Shown: in pieces, positions 1 through 5,890 of the stretch
Layout: each line of letters opens with the position of its first letter
Position numbering within the stretch: the stretch's first letter is position 1
Assembly: GCA_964616985.1 (NCBI GenBank)
Contig: CAZTVF010000151.1
Span: 1-10,983 of the forward strand
Origin: CAZTVF01 sp964616985
GTDB taxonomy: Bacteria > Planctomycetota > Phycisphaerae > SM23-33
Length of the DNA: 10,983 nt
Direction: 5' to 3'
Made by a program: the position numbers and the translations under genes
Notes under the pieces: generated by a model
Told to the model about the DNA's origin: nothing
Seen by the model: only the letters and a program-made list of their open reading frames with translations
The model's database searches: none

Positions 1-222
1 AACTGCTTCCGACACTGCGGCTACACGCTACGGGTGACTTAGGAGTGCTCTAGATACGCACCGAGGTCAATCTCCCCCTCGCACGCCGCCTGCCGCCGCA
101 TCATCGCGGCCTTCGCGCGCTCACGTTCTCACGCATGGCCGCTGTGGTAGGTTACCGAATGAAGCCGGCCGAGAGATCATAGCCGTACTGCACCGACGAC
201 GTGGTCCCGGTCTCAGGAGCCC
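1..222. other. No convincing gene; possible coding remnants
   Basis: No complete gene is visible. On the minus strand two short open stretches look like protein debris. One runs from about 241 down to a TAA at 152-154 and ends in the residues SSVQYGYDLSAGFIR, which resembles the YD repeats of RHS proteins (a resemblance only). The other starts at tandem ATGs at 99-104 and stops at 39-41, giving about 21 residues ending in LGAYLEHS. Neither has a ribosome binding site. The stretch lies just downstream of the small minus-strand genes and may be decayed sequence from the same accessory region. Confidence 0.3.
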
Positions 223-666
223 CTATTTCGGCTGGCTGATCCAGCAACTGACCGTATCTCCTTGTATTTCCACATTCACAAATCGTATCCGACGCTCATC
301 GTCCTTACTATGGAAGACCAGCACGCCTTTCTTGGGGTCGAGTTGATTTCTCGAGAGATAAACATCCGTTGTGCCATCGGGTGCTTTGGTACGGTTCGCT
401 GAAAAATGGGGACGATCCACTTCAATCACCCCCCATCGTGCTGCATCGTACCCATCGGCAGAAAGCGCGTCCCGTCCGCACTTCAGTGCTACAACTTCCG
501 TCAGGAAAGGAGGGCTGTCGTGCAGCCGGAAACGATACTCCTGGCTAACAAATGTGTGCTTCGCCCAGATATTGAGAGCTACAATGCCCCCAACTATCAG
601 CAGGGGTGGGATCGCCAGCACGATGATCCACAAACGGTGGCGACTTCTCTTGGTGCCGTCAGTCAT
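223..666 (-). CDS. Small single-pass membrane protein, function unknown
   Basis: The protein has 147 residues and I do not recognise the family. A basic N-terminus (KRSRHR) precedes one strongly hydrophobic segment at about residues 12-34. About 110 polar residues follow, which the positive-inside rule places outside the cytoplasm. Cys63 and Cys141 are the only cysteines and could form a disulfide in that domain. The start is the ATG at 664-666. An AAGGA sits 7 nt upstream and overlaps the stop codon of the preceding ORF. A GTG one codon earlier (667-669) is only 4 nt from the same AAGGA, so it is less likely. Base composition is visibly lower in G+C than the enzyme genes to the right, which fits an accessory or transferred gene. 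The gene may be cotranscribed with the ORFs at 677-907 and 951-1418. Confidence 0.6.
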   Translation of the reverse strand: MTDGTKRSRHRLWIIVLAIPPLLIVGGIVALNIWAKHTFVSQEYRFRLHDSPPFLTEVVALKCGRDALSADGYDAARWGVIEVDRPHFSANRTKAPDGTTDVYLSRNQLDPKKGVLVFHSKDDERRIRFVNVEIQGDTVSCWISQPK

Positions 667-676
667 CACTCAATCC

Positions 677-907
677 TTATCGAACAATAGCCGTCCATTC
701 GGCCGGAGTTATCGGCCCAGTTTCAACCAATGTAAGCCCGGCCTTACGCAAAGCTCCAACGGCCAAGGCCCGACAATCATAGACGCCTAAGAGATAGTCG
801 TGCTCTATTGCAGAGGATGACCGACGCGCCGCACCCCAAGCGATCCAGCCCGGCAAGGTCATCCGTGCCGGTGCGGTAGTGAAGTCCAGCCCGCCGCTAC
901 GCCACAA
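677..907 (-). CDS. Short ORF, doubtful, possibly a gene fragment
   Basis: The reading frame is open from a stop at 938-940 down to TAA at 677-679. The longest version starts at TTG 905-907 (76 residues). An in-frame ATG at 860-862 would give 61 residues. Neither start has a good Shine-Dalgarno sequence. The frame upstream of the TTG is open and reads CERHDNNGG, so this may be the 3' end of a longer gene whose beginning is lost. The product includes a patch AIEHDYLLGVYDCRALAVGA but no domain I can name. Its stop codon overlaps the ribosome binding site of the gene at 223-666. That arrangement usually marks translational coupling and is the best argument that the frame is translated. Confidence 0.35.
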   Translation of the reverse strand: MWRSGGLDFTTAPARMTLPGWIAWGAARRSSSAIEHDYLLGVYDCRALAVGALRKAGLTLVETGPITPAEWTAIVR

Positions 908-950
908 TCCGCCGTTGTTGTCATGCCTTTCACAGTCTCAGTTCTGCTCG

Positions 951-1418
951 TTACCTCGTCAGATCAAAGTAGACGATTCGGACTTCTGGCAGGAAATAAA
1001 GAGGTCCATCCCAGGATGTAAAATGCGCCAGATTCAGATTCTCGGATATAAGAACATCTCCTGAGAGCTTCGGCCCCTGCGGAGGCATCTCCAAGTCACC
1101 GACCTTTACACCGGGGCTCTTTGTCCACACCCAACTGTTCTTTATACGGTTCGCGTCCTCTTCCGTCAGGACTGCGTACCCTTTCCAGAAATATATGCTG
1201 GGAGCTGGCACTCCATAGCTAAGATCCTTGAGTACCCCGGACCGCCATGAAGAGCTAGCTACGTGTCCGAGAAAGGGGAGGTCCTTTTCGACTACATCTG
1301 TCGTGGTTTCCCATATCAGATCGCCGGAGCGATCCTTCTTCTCTCGGCATCCTTCCGCGGCAAAACACAACAAGCCAACTGTTAGACTCCACAGCACCAA
1401 GAACATCGTCCGGGACAT
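951..1418 (-). CDS. Probable lipoprotein, function unknown
   Basis: The protein has 155 residues. It starts with a hydrophobic signal (residues about 4-20) followed by AAEGC, with Cys24 as the likely lipidated residue. The lipobox is imperfect because Glu occupies the -2 position, so an ordinary signal peptide is an alternative. The mature part is short, rich in aromatic and beta-prone residues (for example IYFWKGYAVL and LYFLPEVRIVYF), and matches no family I recognise. Two ATGs are in frame, at 1422-1424 and 1416-1418. The second is chosen because AGGAG lies 6 nt before it but directly abuts the first. The gene is the first of a same-strand set with the ORFs at 677-907 and 223-666 and shares their lower G+C. 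An envelope role is an inference from the signal sequence only. Confidence 0.6.
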   Translation of the reverse strand: MSRTMFLVLWSLTVGLLCFAAEGCREKKDRSGDLIWETTTDVVEKDLPFLGHVASSSWRSGVLKDLSYGVPAPSIYFWKGYAVLTEEDANRIKNSWVWTKSPGVKVGDLEMPPQGPKLSGDVLISENLNLAHFTSWDGPLYFLPEVRIVYFDLTR

Positions 1419-1577
1419 GGTCATCTCCTATAGCCGACTTGTGCCCTGTCTCCGATCTCGTCGGTCGCGATCCCGTCTAACCTCAACTGTCGTAGCGACC
1501 GTCATACCCCGGAAGAAGACTCTTCAAGCTTGATGAAGCCGCAAGACGCCGCCTGCGGGCCGGCCGCCGCGCGCTGT

Positions 1578-1621
1578 AAACATGCTTTTGCCCCTGCGGG
1601 GCTAAAAGCATGGCACCCGGA
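1578..1621. repeat. 44-nt palindromic interspersed repeat, copy 1
   Basis: This segment matches 5847-5890 at 43 of 44 positions, in the same orientation. It contains a near-perfect stem: CATGCTTTT then GCCCC on the left, GGGGC then TAAAAGCATG on the right, around a 3-nt loop. The invariant right edge is GGCACCCGGA. Read on the minus strand it lies about 155 nt beyond the stop codon of the flavoenzyme gene. The other copy abuts the stop codon of the rhamnosidase gene. It is a REP-like element that could act as a 3'-end hairpin, although no U-run follows. Confidence 0.85.
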
Positions 1622-1655
1622 GCGGAGCAGCCAGGGCCTTCTGGCTCGCAACGCA

Positions 1656-1762
1656 GTCTCCCCGTCTCCGCGTCTCAGCGTCTCCCCGTCTCCCCGTCTC
1701 TCCGCATTCTCCGCATTCTCCGCATTCTCTGCGTTCTCTGCGTTCTCTGCGATCTCTGCGGT
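1656..1762. repeat. Microsatellite: 8-nt then 9-nt tandem repeats
   Basis: Five octamers of the form GTCTCNNC run from 1656 to 1695 (GTCTCCCC, GTCTCCGC, GTCTCAGC, then GTCTCCCC twice). Seven nonamers follow from 1700 to 1762: CTCCGCATT three times, CTCTGCGTT twice, then CTCTGCGAT and CTCTGCGGT. The tract lies just after the stop codon of the flavoenzyme gene. Frames read through it give low-complexity strings such as FSAFSAFSA, which are not real protein. Confidence 0.9.
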
Positions 1763-1774
1763 GAACTCCTCGCG

Positions 1775-4396
1775 TCACCGAGCCAAGCTGACGGCGATCG
1801 CGGCGGCGGCGCGGCGGCCTTCGGCGATGGCCTGGACGACGGTGGTGCCGCCGTTGACGAGGTCGCCGGCGGCGTAGACGTTGGCGCGACTGGTGGCCAG
1901 CGTGCCATCCACCTGCACCAGGCCGTCGGGGGTCATCTTCACGCCCGACAGCGCCGCCGGCAGCGCGGCGTCGGTGCCCTCGCCGATGGCCTCGATCACC
2001 ATGTCGGCCTCGATCACGAACTCGCCGCCCGCGGCCTGCGGCTTGCGGCGGCCGTCGGCGTCCGGCGGGCCCAGGCGCGTGCGAAGCACCCGCAGGCCCG
2101 ACACGCGGCCCGACGCGTCGGTGACGTAGCCCGTGGGCTGGCACAGCAGCATCAGGTGCACGCCCGAGTGCAGGGCCTCGTCGCGTTCCTTCGGCCAGGC
2201 GGGCATCTGCTCGTAGCTGCGGCGGTAGACGAGGTACACGTCCTGACCGCCGCGGCGCTTGGCGCACACGGCCGCATCGACGGCGGTGTTGCCCCCGCCG
2301 ATCACCGCCACCCGCGCGGGCACGGCATGCTCGGCGTTGTGGTTCATGTGCGACAGGAAGCTGGCGGCCTCCATCACGCCCTCGGGGCGCGGCCCGCTCG
2401 ACAGGCCCGTGGAGTTGCCCAGCCCGATCGCCAGCACGGCCGCGTCGAAGCCCTCGCACATCACGTCGTCCAGCGAGTACTCCGGCCCCAGGGCGATCTC
2501 GTATCGCCACTGCAGACGATCGGCCGGCACGTGACCGAAGATCGCCGCGATCTCGGCCTGGGCCGACTCGGCCGACAGGCGCGTGGTGGGGATGATGCTG
2601 CCGAGCTTGCCGCCGGCGGCGCGGGCGCGGTCGAAGATCGTCACGCAGTGGCCGCCGCGGATGAGTTCTGCCGCGGCCGACAGGCCCGCCGGCCCCGCGC
2701 CGATGACGGCCACGCGTTTGCCGCTGCCCTTGGCGGGCACGTCGATGGCGGCCCAGCCGGCGTCGATGGCCTTGAGCGAAAGCTCTCGCTGGAGCTGCGC
2801 GATGGGCACCGCGCCGTCGGCCAGCACGTTGCGGATGCAGGCGGACTGGCACTGCACCTCGACAGGGCAGACCGCGCCGCAGATGCCGGGCAGCACGTTC
2901 TTCTTTCGCAGGATGCCGTAGGCCTCCCGCGGCTTGCCGTCGGCCAGGGCGCCCAGGAAGCCGGGCACGTCCACGCCGGCCGGGCAGGCGGCCGAGCACA
3001 TCGCGTCGGAGCACTGGCGGCAGTGTGAGGCCTTCTCGCGCATCACGTCGATGTCCTTCTGGCGGCCTCGACGGAAGATCGGGGCGTACACCTCCGCGTC
3101 GCGGATGACGCAGCCGCTGGTGCCGCCGTCTCGCATGATCTGCGTGCACGAACTGCACGCCACGCACACCTTGTGCGGGTCCATCTCGCCGTTGCGGATG
3201 ATGTCGCGCGCGAAGTCGGGATACGCCAGCCCGCCGCGACCCAGGCCCACCATGCTGATCCAGCCGTTGGCGATGGCGGCGGCGGCGAACTGCGGCATGT
3301 ACTGCCGCAGCCACGAGAACCCGCTGCCGATGACCGTGAAGCCCGGCTGCGACTGCTGCACCTGCCGCGCCACCTGCACCAGGCGGGCCACGCCGTTGAG
3401 CGGGTGCTCGGGCGCCTCGGGCCAGCCGGCGATCATCCAGTCGGCGGGACGGTTCACGTGCGGGTTGAAGTACGGGTTGGCGATGGTCACGTTCAGGCCG
3501 CCGTAGCCGATCTTCCGCAGCTCGGCCACCAGCTGCAGGGGCTCGGCGAGGTCGGGGCGGGTGACGTCGTTCTTGTCCACGCCCCAGCCGTAGGGGTACT
3601 CGATGGAGTCATAGCAGTTGAGGCGGCTGGTGACCTCGATGCGAAGGCCGACGGCTTGGCGGACCTTGGCCGCCGTCTCGCGCAGCATCCGCGTGCGGTT
3701 CTCGAACGAGCCGCCGTAGCGGCCGTCGCGGGTGAACGAGGCCAGCAGCTCGCTCAGCAGGTAGCGATGGCAGCTCTTGATGTCCACGCCATCGAAGCCG
3801 ACCTCGGCGGCCAGGCGGGCCGCGCGGACGAACGCGTCCTGGAGGGCGTCGAGCTCCTCGTCGGTGATCAGGGGGTAGTCGGGCGCCAGCTTGTGCCGCG
3901 GGTCCAGGATCGGCGAGCGGTGCGCGATGATCGGCGCGGGTGCCTTGCCGGGCTTGCTGTAGCGGCCGGAGTGCGTCAACTGCAGGATGTTCAGCGGCGC
4001 GTAGCCGTTGGCCTCCATGCCGGCGGCCTTGGCCGAGGCCAGCATGCGGGCGAAGCGGTCGGCGTTGGCGTCGGTCAGCCAGATCTGTCGCGGGTTGGCG
4101 CGACCCTGGGGCACGACGGCGCACGCCTCCCACCAGATCAGGCCCGCGCCGCCGGCGGCGAAGCGGCAGTACTTGCGGACGGTGAGCTCGCCGGGCGAGC
4201 CATCGATCTCGCCGTCGCAGCCTTCCATGGGTTGGATGGCCATGCGATTGGGCGCGGTCAGCCGGCCGAACGCGACCGGGCTGGCGAGGATCGAAACGTC
4301 GTCGGTGGAGGGAAGGTCAAGACCACGGCGGGCGACCTCGTCCTTGAGTTCGGCGAGGTTACGGAAGGCGAACCTTTGTGTGTTTGGCATTCTCAT
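1775..4396 (-). CDS. Old Yellow Enzyme/GltD-like fusion oxidoreductase
   Basis: The protein has 873 residues and no signal peptide, so it is probably cytoplasmic. Residues about 35-405 form an Old Yellow Enzyme-type FMN barrel (QLTHSGRYSKPG at 139-150, RYGGSFENR at 226-234). A cysteine cluster follows (C411, C414, C417, C429), the place where 2,4-dienoyl-CoA reductase and trimethylamine dehydrogenase bind 4Fe-4S. Residues 459-520 carry the two GltD/DPD-type clusters (C-x2-C-x4-C-x3-CP, then C-x3-CP-x5-C-x3-C). The FAD motif GAGPAG is at 566-571, the NAD(P)H motif GGGNTA at 700-705 with Arg725-Arg726, and the closing FAD motif YAAGDLVNG at 841-849. The likely role is NAD(P)H-driven reduction of an organic substrate through FAD, Fe-S and FMN; the substrate is unknown. 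The usual barrel HxxH pair reads K207-S-C-H210. The start is ATG 4394-4396 with GAGG 8 nt upstream; an ATG two codons later is possible. The open frame above the start is repeat DNA. Confidence 0.92.
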   Translation of the reverse strand: MRMPNTQRFAFRNLAELKDEVARRGLDLPSTDDVSILASPVAFGRLTAPNRMAIQPMEGCDGEIDGSPGELTVRKYCRFAAGGAGLIWWEACAVVPQGRANPRQIWLTDANADRFARMLASAKAAGMEANGYAPLNILQLTHSGRYSKPGKAPAPIIAHRSPILDPRHKLAPDYPLITDEELDALQDAFVRAARLAAEVGFDGVDIKSCHRYLLSELLASFTRDGRYGGSFENRTRMLRETAAKVRQAVGLRIEVTSRLNCYDSIEYPYGWGVDKNDVTRPDLAEPLQLVAELRKIGYGGLNVTIANPYFNPHVNRPADWMIAGWPEAPEHPLNGVARLVQVARQVQQSQPGFTVIGSGFSWLRQYMPQFAAAAIANGWISMVGLGRGGLAYPDFARDIIRNGEMDPHKVCVACSSCTQIMRDGGTSGCVIRDAEVYAPIFRRGRQKDIDVMREKASHCRQCSDAMCSAACPAGVDVPGFLGALADGKPREAYGILRKKNVLPGICGAVCPVEVQCQSACIRNVLADGAVPIAQLQRELSLKAIDAGWAAIDVPAKGSGKRVAVIGAGPAGLSAAAELIRGGHCVTIFDRARAAGGKLGSIIPTTRLSAESAQAEIAAIFGHVPADRLQWRYEIALGPEYSLDDVMCEGFDAAVLAIGLGNSTGLSSGPRPEGVMEAASFLSHMNHNAEHAVPARVAVIGGGNTAVDAAVCAKRRGGQDVYLVYRRSYEQMPAWPKERDEALHSGVHLMLLCQPTGYVTDASGRVSGLRVLRTRLGPPDADGRRKPQAAGGEFVIEADMVIEAIGEGTDAALPAALSGVKMTPDGLVQVDGTLATSRANVYAAGDLVNGGTTVVQAIAEGRRAAAAIAVSLAR

Positions 4397-4476
4397 CGCG
4401 CCAGCCTCACGGCCGGCGTGGCTACCCTGGATTCCTCGCCGCCGGCCGGGCCAAGCGTGGCGGTGGGTCTCTGCGA

Positions 4477-4492
4477 GCGGGAACTCTCCCGC
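4477..4492 (-). promoter_or_regulatory. Short hairpin in the leader of the flavoenzyme gene
   Basis: GCGGGA and TCCCGC pair around a 4-nt loop. On the minus strand the hairpin lies only a few bases after the start point predicted from the TATAAT at 4502-4507, in a leader of about 100 nt. It has no U-run, so it is more likely a 5'-end stabilising stem than a terminator. No riboswitch was recognised. Confidence 0.35.
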
Positions 4493-4501
4493 GAAGGTTG
4501 G

Positions 4502-4530
4502 ATTATAACATTCATCCGCTGCCTCGCTAA
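4502..4530 (-). promoter_or_regulatory. Sigma70-like promoter of the flavoenzyme gene
   Basis: The minus strand has a perfect TATAAT (4507-4502) preceded by TGT, which makes an extended -10. A weak -35, TTAGCG, lies 17 nt upstream (4530-4525). Transcription would start near 4495 and leave a leader of about 100 nt before ATG 4396. Confidence 0.55.
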
Positions 4531-4667
4531 TGCTGATTGCATCCCCGCGTGCCGATTTCTGGCCCGCCCACCCGCCAAAATGGCAGTTGGCAGGGCACCG
4601 CTTGCCACGCACCCGCCGCCGATCCGCGTCCCATCCGGTGCCGGCTTGGCTTGCCATGCCCGCGGCC

Positions 4668-4776
4668 GATCCGCGCCCCGTTCGGTGCCACCCCCAAACT
4701 CGTTTGGGGGTGCGAACGCACCATCGTCCATTTGGCGAAACGAACCTGGGCCAAGGCAAAACCCAAAACTGGGGCC
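4668..4776. repeat. Palindrome module, copy 1
   Basis: This 109-nt unit begins GATCCGCG and ends AAAACTGGGGCC. It contains a perfect inverted repeat at 4689-4712: CACCCCCAAAC and GTTTGGGGGTG separated by TC. It aligns to the unit at 4780-4888 without a gap and with only a few substitutions, so the two are a recent tandem duplication. Confidence 0.88.
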
Positions 4777-4779
4777 GCC

Positions 4780-4888
4780 GATCCGCGTCCTGTTCGGTGC
4801 CACCCCCAAACTCGTTTGGGGGTGCGAACGCGCCATCGTCCATTTGGCAAAACGAACCCGAGCCAAGGCAAAACTCAAAACTGGGGCC
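4780..4888. repeat. Palindrome module, copy 2
   Basis: Same structure as the copy at 4668-4776, offset by exactly 112 nt. The perfect palindrome is at 4801-4824. Substitutions relative to the first copy fall outside the palindrome. Confidence 0.88.
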
Positions 4889-5030
4889 TCGCCGATGTCG
4901 ATCCCCGTCCAACGCCAAGACTACGCGCGACAAGCGGCTGCAAAACGAACCCGGGACTCGGCAGAGGGGTCCCCACGCCGGTGCTTGGGCCCCGAACCCA
5001 ATATTTCCTGCCTTTCCGAGGATTTGGCCC

Positions 5031-5058
5031 TTGACGTTCTGGCAATCTGTGGTACAGT
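5031..5058 (+). promoter_or_regulatory. Sigma70-like promoter in repeat copy 1
   Basis: TTGACG (5031-5036) and TACAGT (5053-5058) are separated by 16 nt. Both boxes are identical in the second copy, although the spacer differs at four of eight central positions. The start would fall near 5065. No gene follows; the next element is a terminator. Confidence 0.6.
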
Positions 5059-5081
5059 AGAATAAGCTTAATGAGTGACAG

Positions 5082-5102
5082 AGGCCCGAAAGGGCCTTTT
5101 TT
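5082..5102 (+). terminator. Intrinsic terminator in repeat copy 1
   Basis: AGGCCC (5082-5087) pairs with GGGCCT (5092-5097) around a GAAA tetraloop, followed by five further T. This is a textbook rho-independent terminator for the plus strand. It lies within 45 nt of the upstream promoter. The opposite strand has no U-run after the stem. Confidence 0.85.
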
Positions 5103-5284
5103 GTTGCGCTTATCTCTTGCTGAATCACGACTTACAGAACCTCCACTTCCGCACGATTTGCCTTCCACGGTTTCGACCATTCCCCCACCACAATCTTGCC
5201 TATCTTAACTCGGACCCACGCCGGCTTTGCATACTTGCCACGGCTGAGGTTCCGCACCGCTTGGTGAAAAACGAACCCGCCGCT

Positions 5285-5372
5285 GATCCGCGTCCCGTTC
5301 GGTGCCACCCCCAAACTCGTTTGGGGGTGGAACGCACCATCGACCATCTGGCGAAACGAACCCGAGCCAAGG
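5285..5372. repeat. Palindrome module, copy 3 (3' end diverged)
   Basis: This unit matches the modules at 4668 and 4780 from GATCCGCG through GAGCCAAGG, with a one-base deletion just after the palindrome. The perfect 11-bp-arm palindrome is intact at 5306-5329. Downstream of 5372 the sequence departs from the other copies. Confidence 0.85.
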
Positions 5373-5438
5373 TACGACTGGGCCCAACGCCGCTGCTTGG
5401 GCCTGGCAAACGATTTTGCCTTTTCAAGGATTTGGCCC

Positions 5439-5466
5439 TTGACGTTCCGTGAATGTGTGGTACAGT
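5439..5466 (+). promoter_or_regulatory. Sigma70-like promoter in repeat copy 2
   Basis: TTGACG (5439-5444), a 16-nt spacer and TACAGT (5461-5466), the same boxes and spacing as in copy 1. Confidence 0.6.
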
Positions 5467-5489
5467 AGAACAAGCTTAATGAGTGACAG

Positions 5490-5510
5490 AGGCCCGAAAG
5501 GGCCTTTTTT
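5490..5510 (+). terminator. Intrinsic terminator in repeat copy 2
   Basis: AGGCCC (5490-5495), GAAA loop, GGGCCT (5500-5505), then five further T (5506-5510). Identical to copy 1. Confidence 0.85.
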
Positions 5511-5612
5511 GTTGCGCTTATCTCTTGCTGATTCAGCACTTATGAAACCCCCACTTCCGCACGATTTGCCTTCCCCGATTTCGGCCATTCTCCCGCCACG
5601 ATCTTGCCTATC

Positions 5613-5852
5613 TTAGCTCGCCGCCCACGCCCAGCGGGCCAGTTCGAAGCACGCGTCTATTTGGCAGAACGAACCCGGCGAAAGCCGCGCTGTGGCCGAA
5701 GCACCCCGCAGTTTCGCAAAACAAACCCAGCCGGACCACCGCCCGCGAACGACCATGAAGTGGATGCAATGGCCGTGCCAGTGGCGGGTGAGCTGTCTTT
5801 CAGCCCATGCTCTTCTGCAGATCGTCAGGATCTCATCGTCAGTGGCAAACAT
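5613..5852 (-). pseudogene. Possible decayed gene fragment between repeats
   Basis: A minus-strand frame opens with ATG at 5850-5852, inside the palindromic repeat. For its first 40 residues or so it reads like ordinary protein (TDDEILTICRRAWAERQL, then RHWHGHCIHFMVV). It then runs into the repeat motif around 5715 and 5665. No family is recognised and no ribosome binding site is seen. It could be the remains of a gene split by repeats, or chance. Confidence 0.2.
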
Positions 5853-5890
5853 GCTTTTGCCCCTGGGGGGCTAAAAGCATGGCACCCGGA
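5847..5890. repeat. 44-nt palindromic interspersed repeat, copy 2
   Basis: One mismatch from 1578-1621 (G for C in the loop region at 5866). On the minus strand it begins at the base immediately after the TGA of the rhamnosidase gene (5891-5893), so the hairpin would form directly beyond the reading frame. This position suggests use as a 3'-end structure, or an insertion site chosen at the gene end. Confidence 0.85.

Larger units (their letters stand above)
5019..5218 (+). repeat. Promoter-terminator module, copy 1
   Basis: This module pairs with 5427-5626 at a constant offset of 408 nt. Positions 5019-5039 are identical in both copies. Four of the next eight bases, inside the promoter spacer, differ. 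Positions 5048-5123 match with one mismatch (5063). The remaining part to 5218 is only about 80% identical by eye. The module has a promoter (5031-5058) and an intrinsic terminator (5082-5102) that would give a transcript of only about 38 nt. Confidence 0.85.
5427..5626 (+). repeat. Promoter-terminator module, copy 2
   Basis: Second copy of the module at 5019-5218. The only change in its 76-nt core (5456-5531) is a C at 5471. A one-base length difference appears only at the far right end. Confidence 0.85.
4617..5740. repeat. Modular repeat block filling the 4397-5890 gene gap
   Basis: The 1.5 kb between the rhamnosidase stop and the flavoenzyme start holds no gene I can support. It consists of two kinds of repeat. 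Palindrome modules lie at 4668-4776, 4780-4888 and 5285-5372, with a headless fragment at 4621-4641. Promoter-terminator modules lie at 5019-5218 and 5427-5626. A short motif, GGCAAAACGAACCCG with variants, recurs seven times, near 4734, 4846, 4940, 5263, 5349, 5662 and 5715. The order is palindrome, palindrome, promoter-terminator, palindrome, promoter-terminator. Frames on both strands run open through it only because the repeats lack stops. Confidence 0.85.

Noticed and set aside
667..669. GTG start for the membrane protein at 223-666
   Set aside because: The adjacent ATG has the better distance from AAGGA.
1610..3028. Long plus-strand ORFs opposite the large genes (1610-3028, 3173-5065, 6440-8332, 9475-10956)
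   Set aside because: They are antisense shadows from high GC3. Their products are compositionally biased (Ala, Arg, Gly, His, Val) and lack domains, while the opposite strand shows clear families.
1602..3314. 570-codon minus-strand ORF overlapping the flavoenzyme
   Set aside because: It is an Arg-rich frame shadow of the C-terminal half of the true gene and ends in the microsatellite.
4397..5128. Upstream extension of the flavoenzyme reading frame to 5128
   Set aside because: It runs through the repeat modules and encodes repeated low-information strings. The family domain, a promoter and a ribosome site all point to ATG 4396.
4668..5372. CRISPR-like array of three palindromic repeats
   Set aside because: Spacing is unequal (112 and 505 nt), the repeated unit is over 85 nt, and there are no unique spacers of constant length or cas genes.
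5071..5616. Two 45-codon plus-strand ORFs of identical length (5071-5208 and 5479-5616), both starting MSDRGPKGPFLLRLSLA and ending SCLS
   Set aside because: Most differences change the amino acid, the first codons lie inside the terminator stem, and there is no Shine-Dalgarno sequence. Equal length is explained by DNA duplication without indels.
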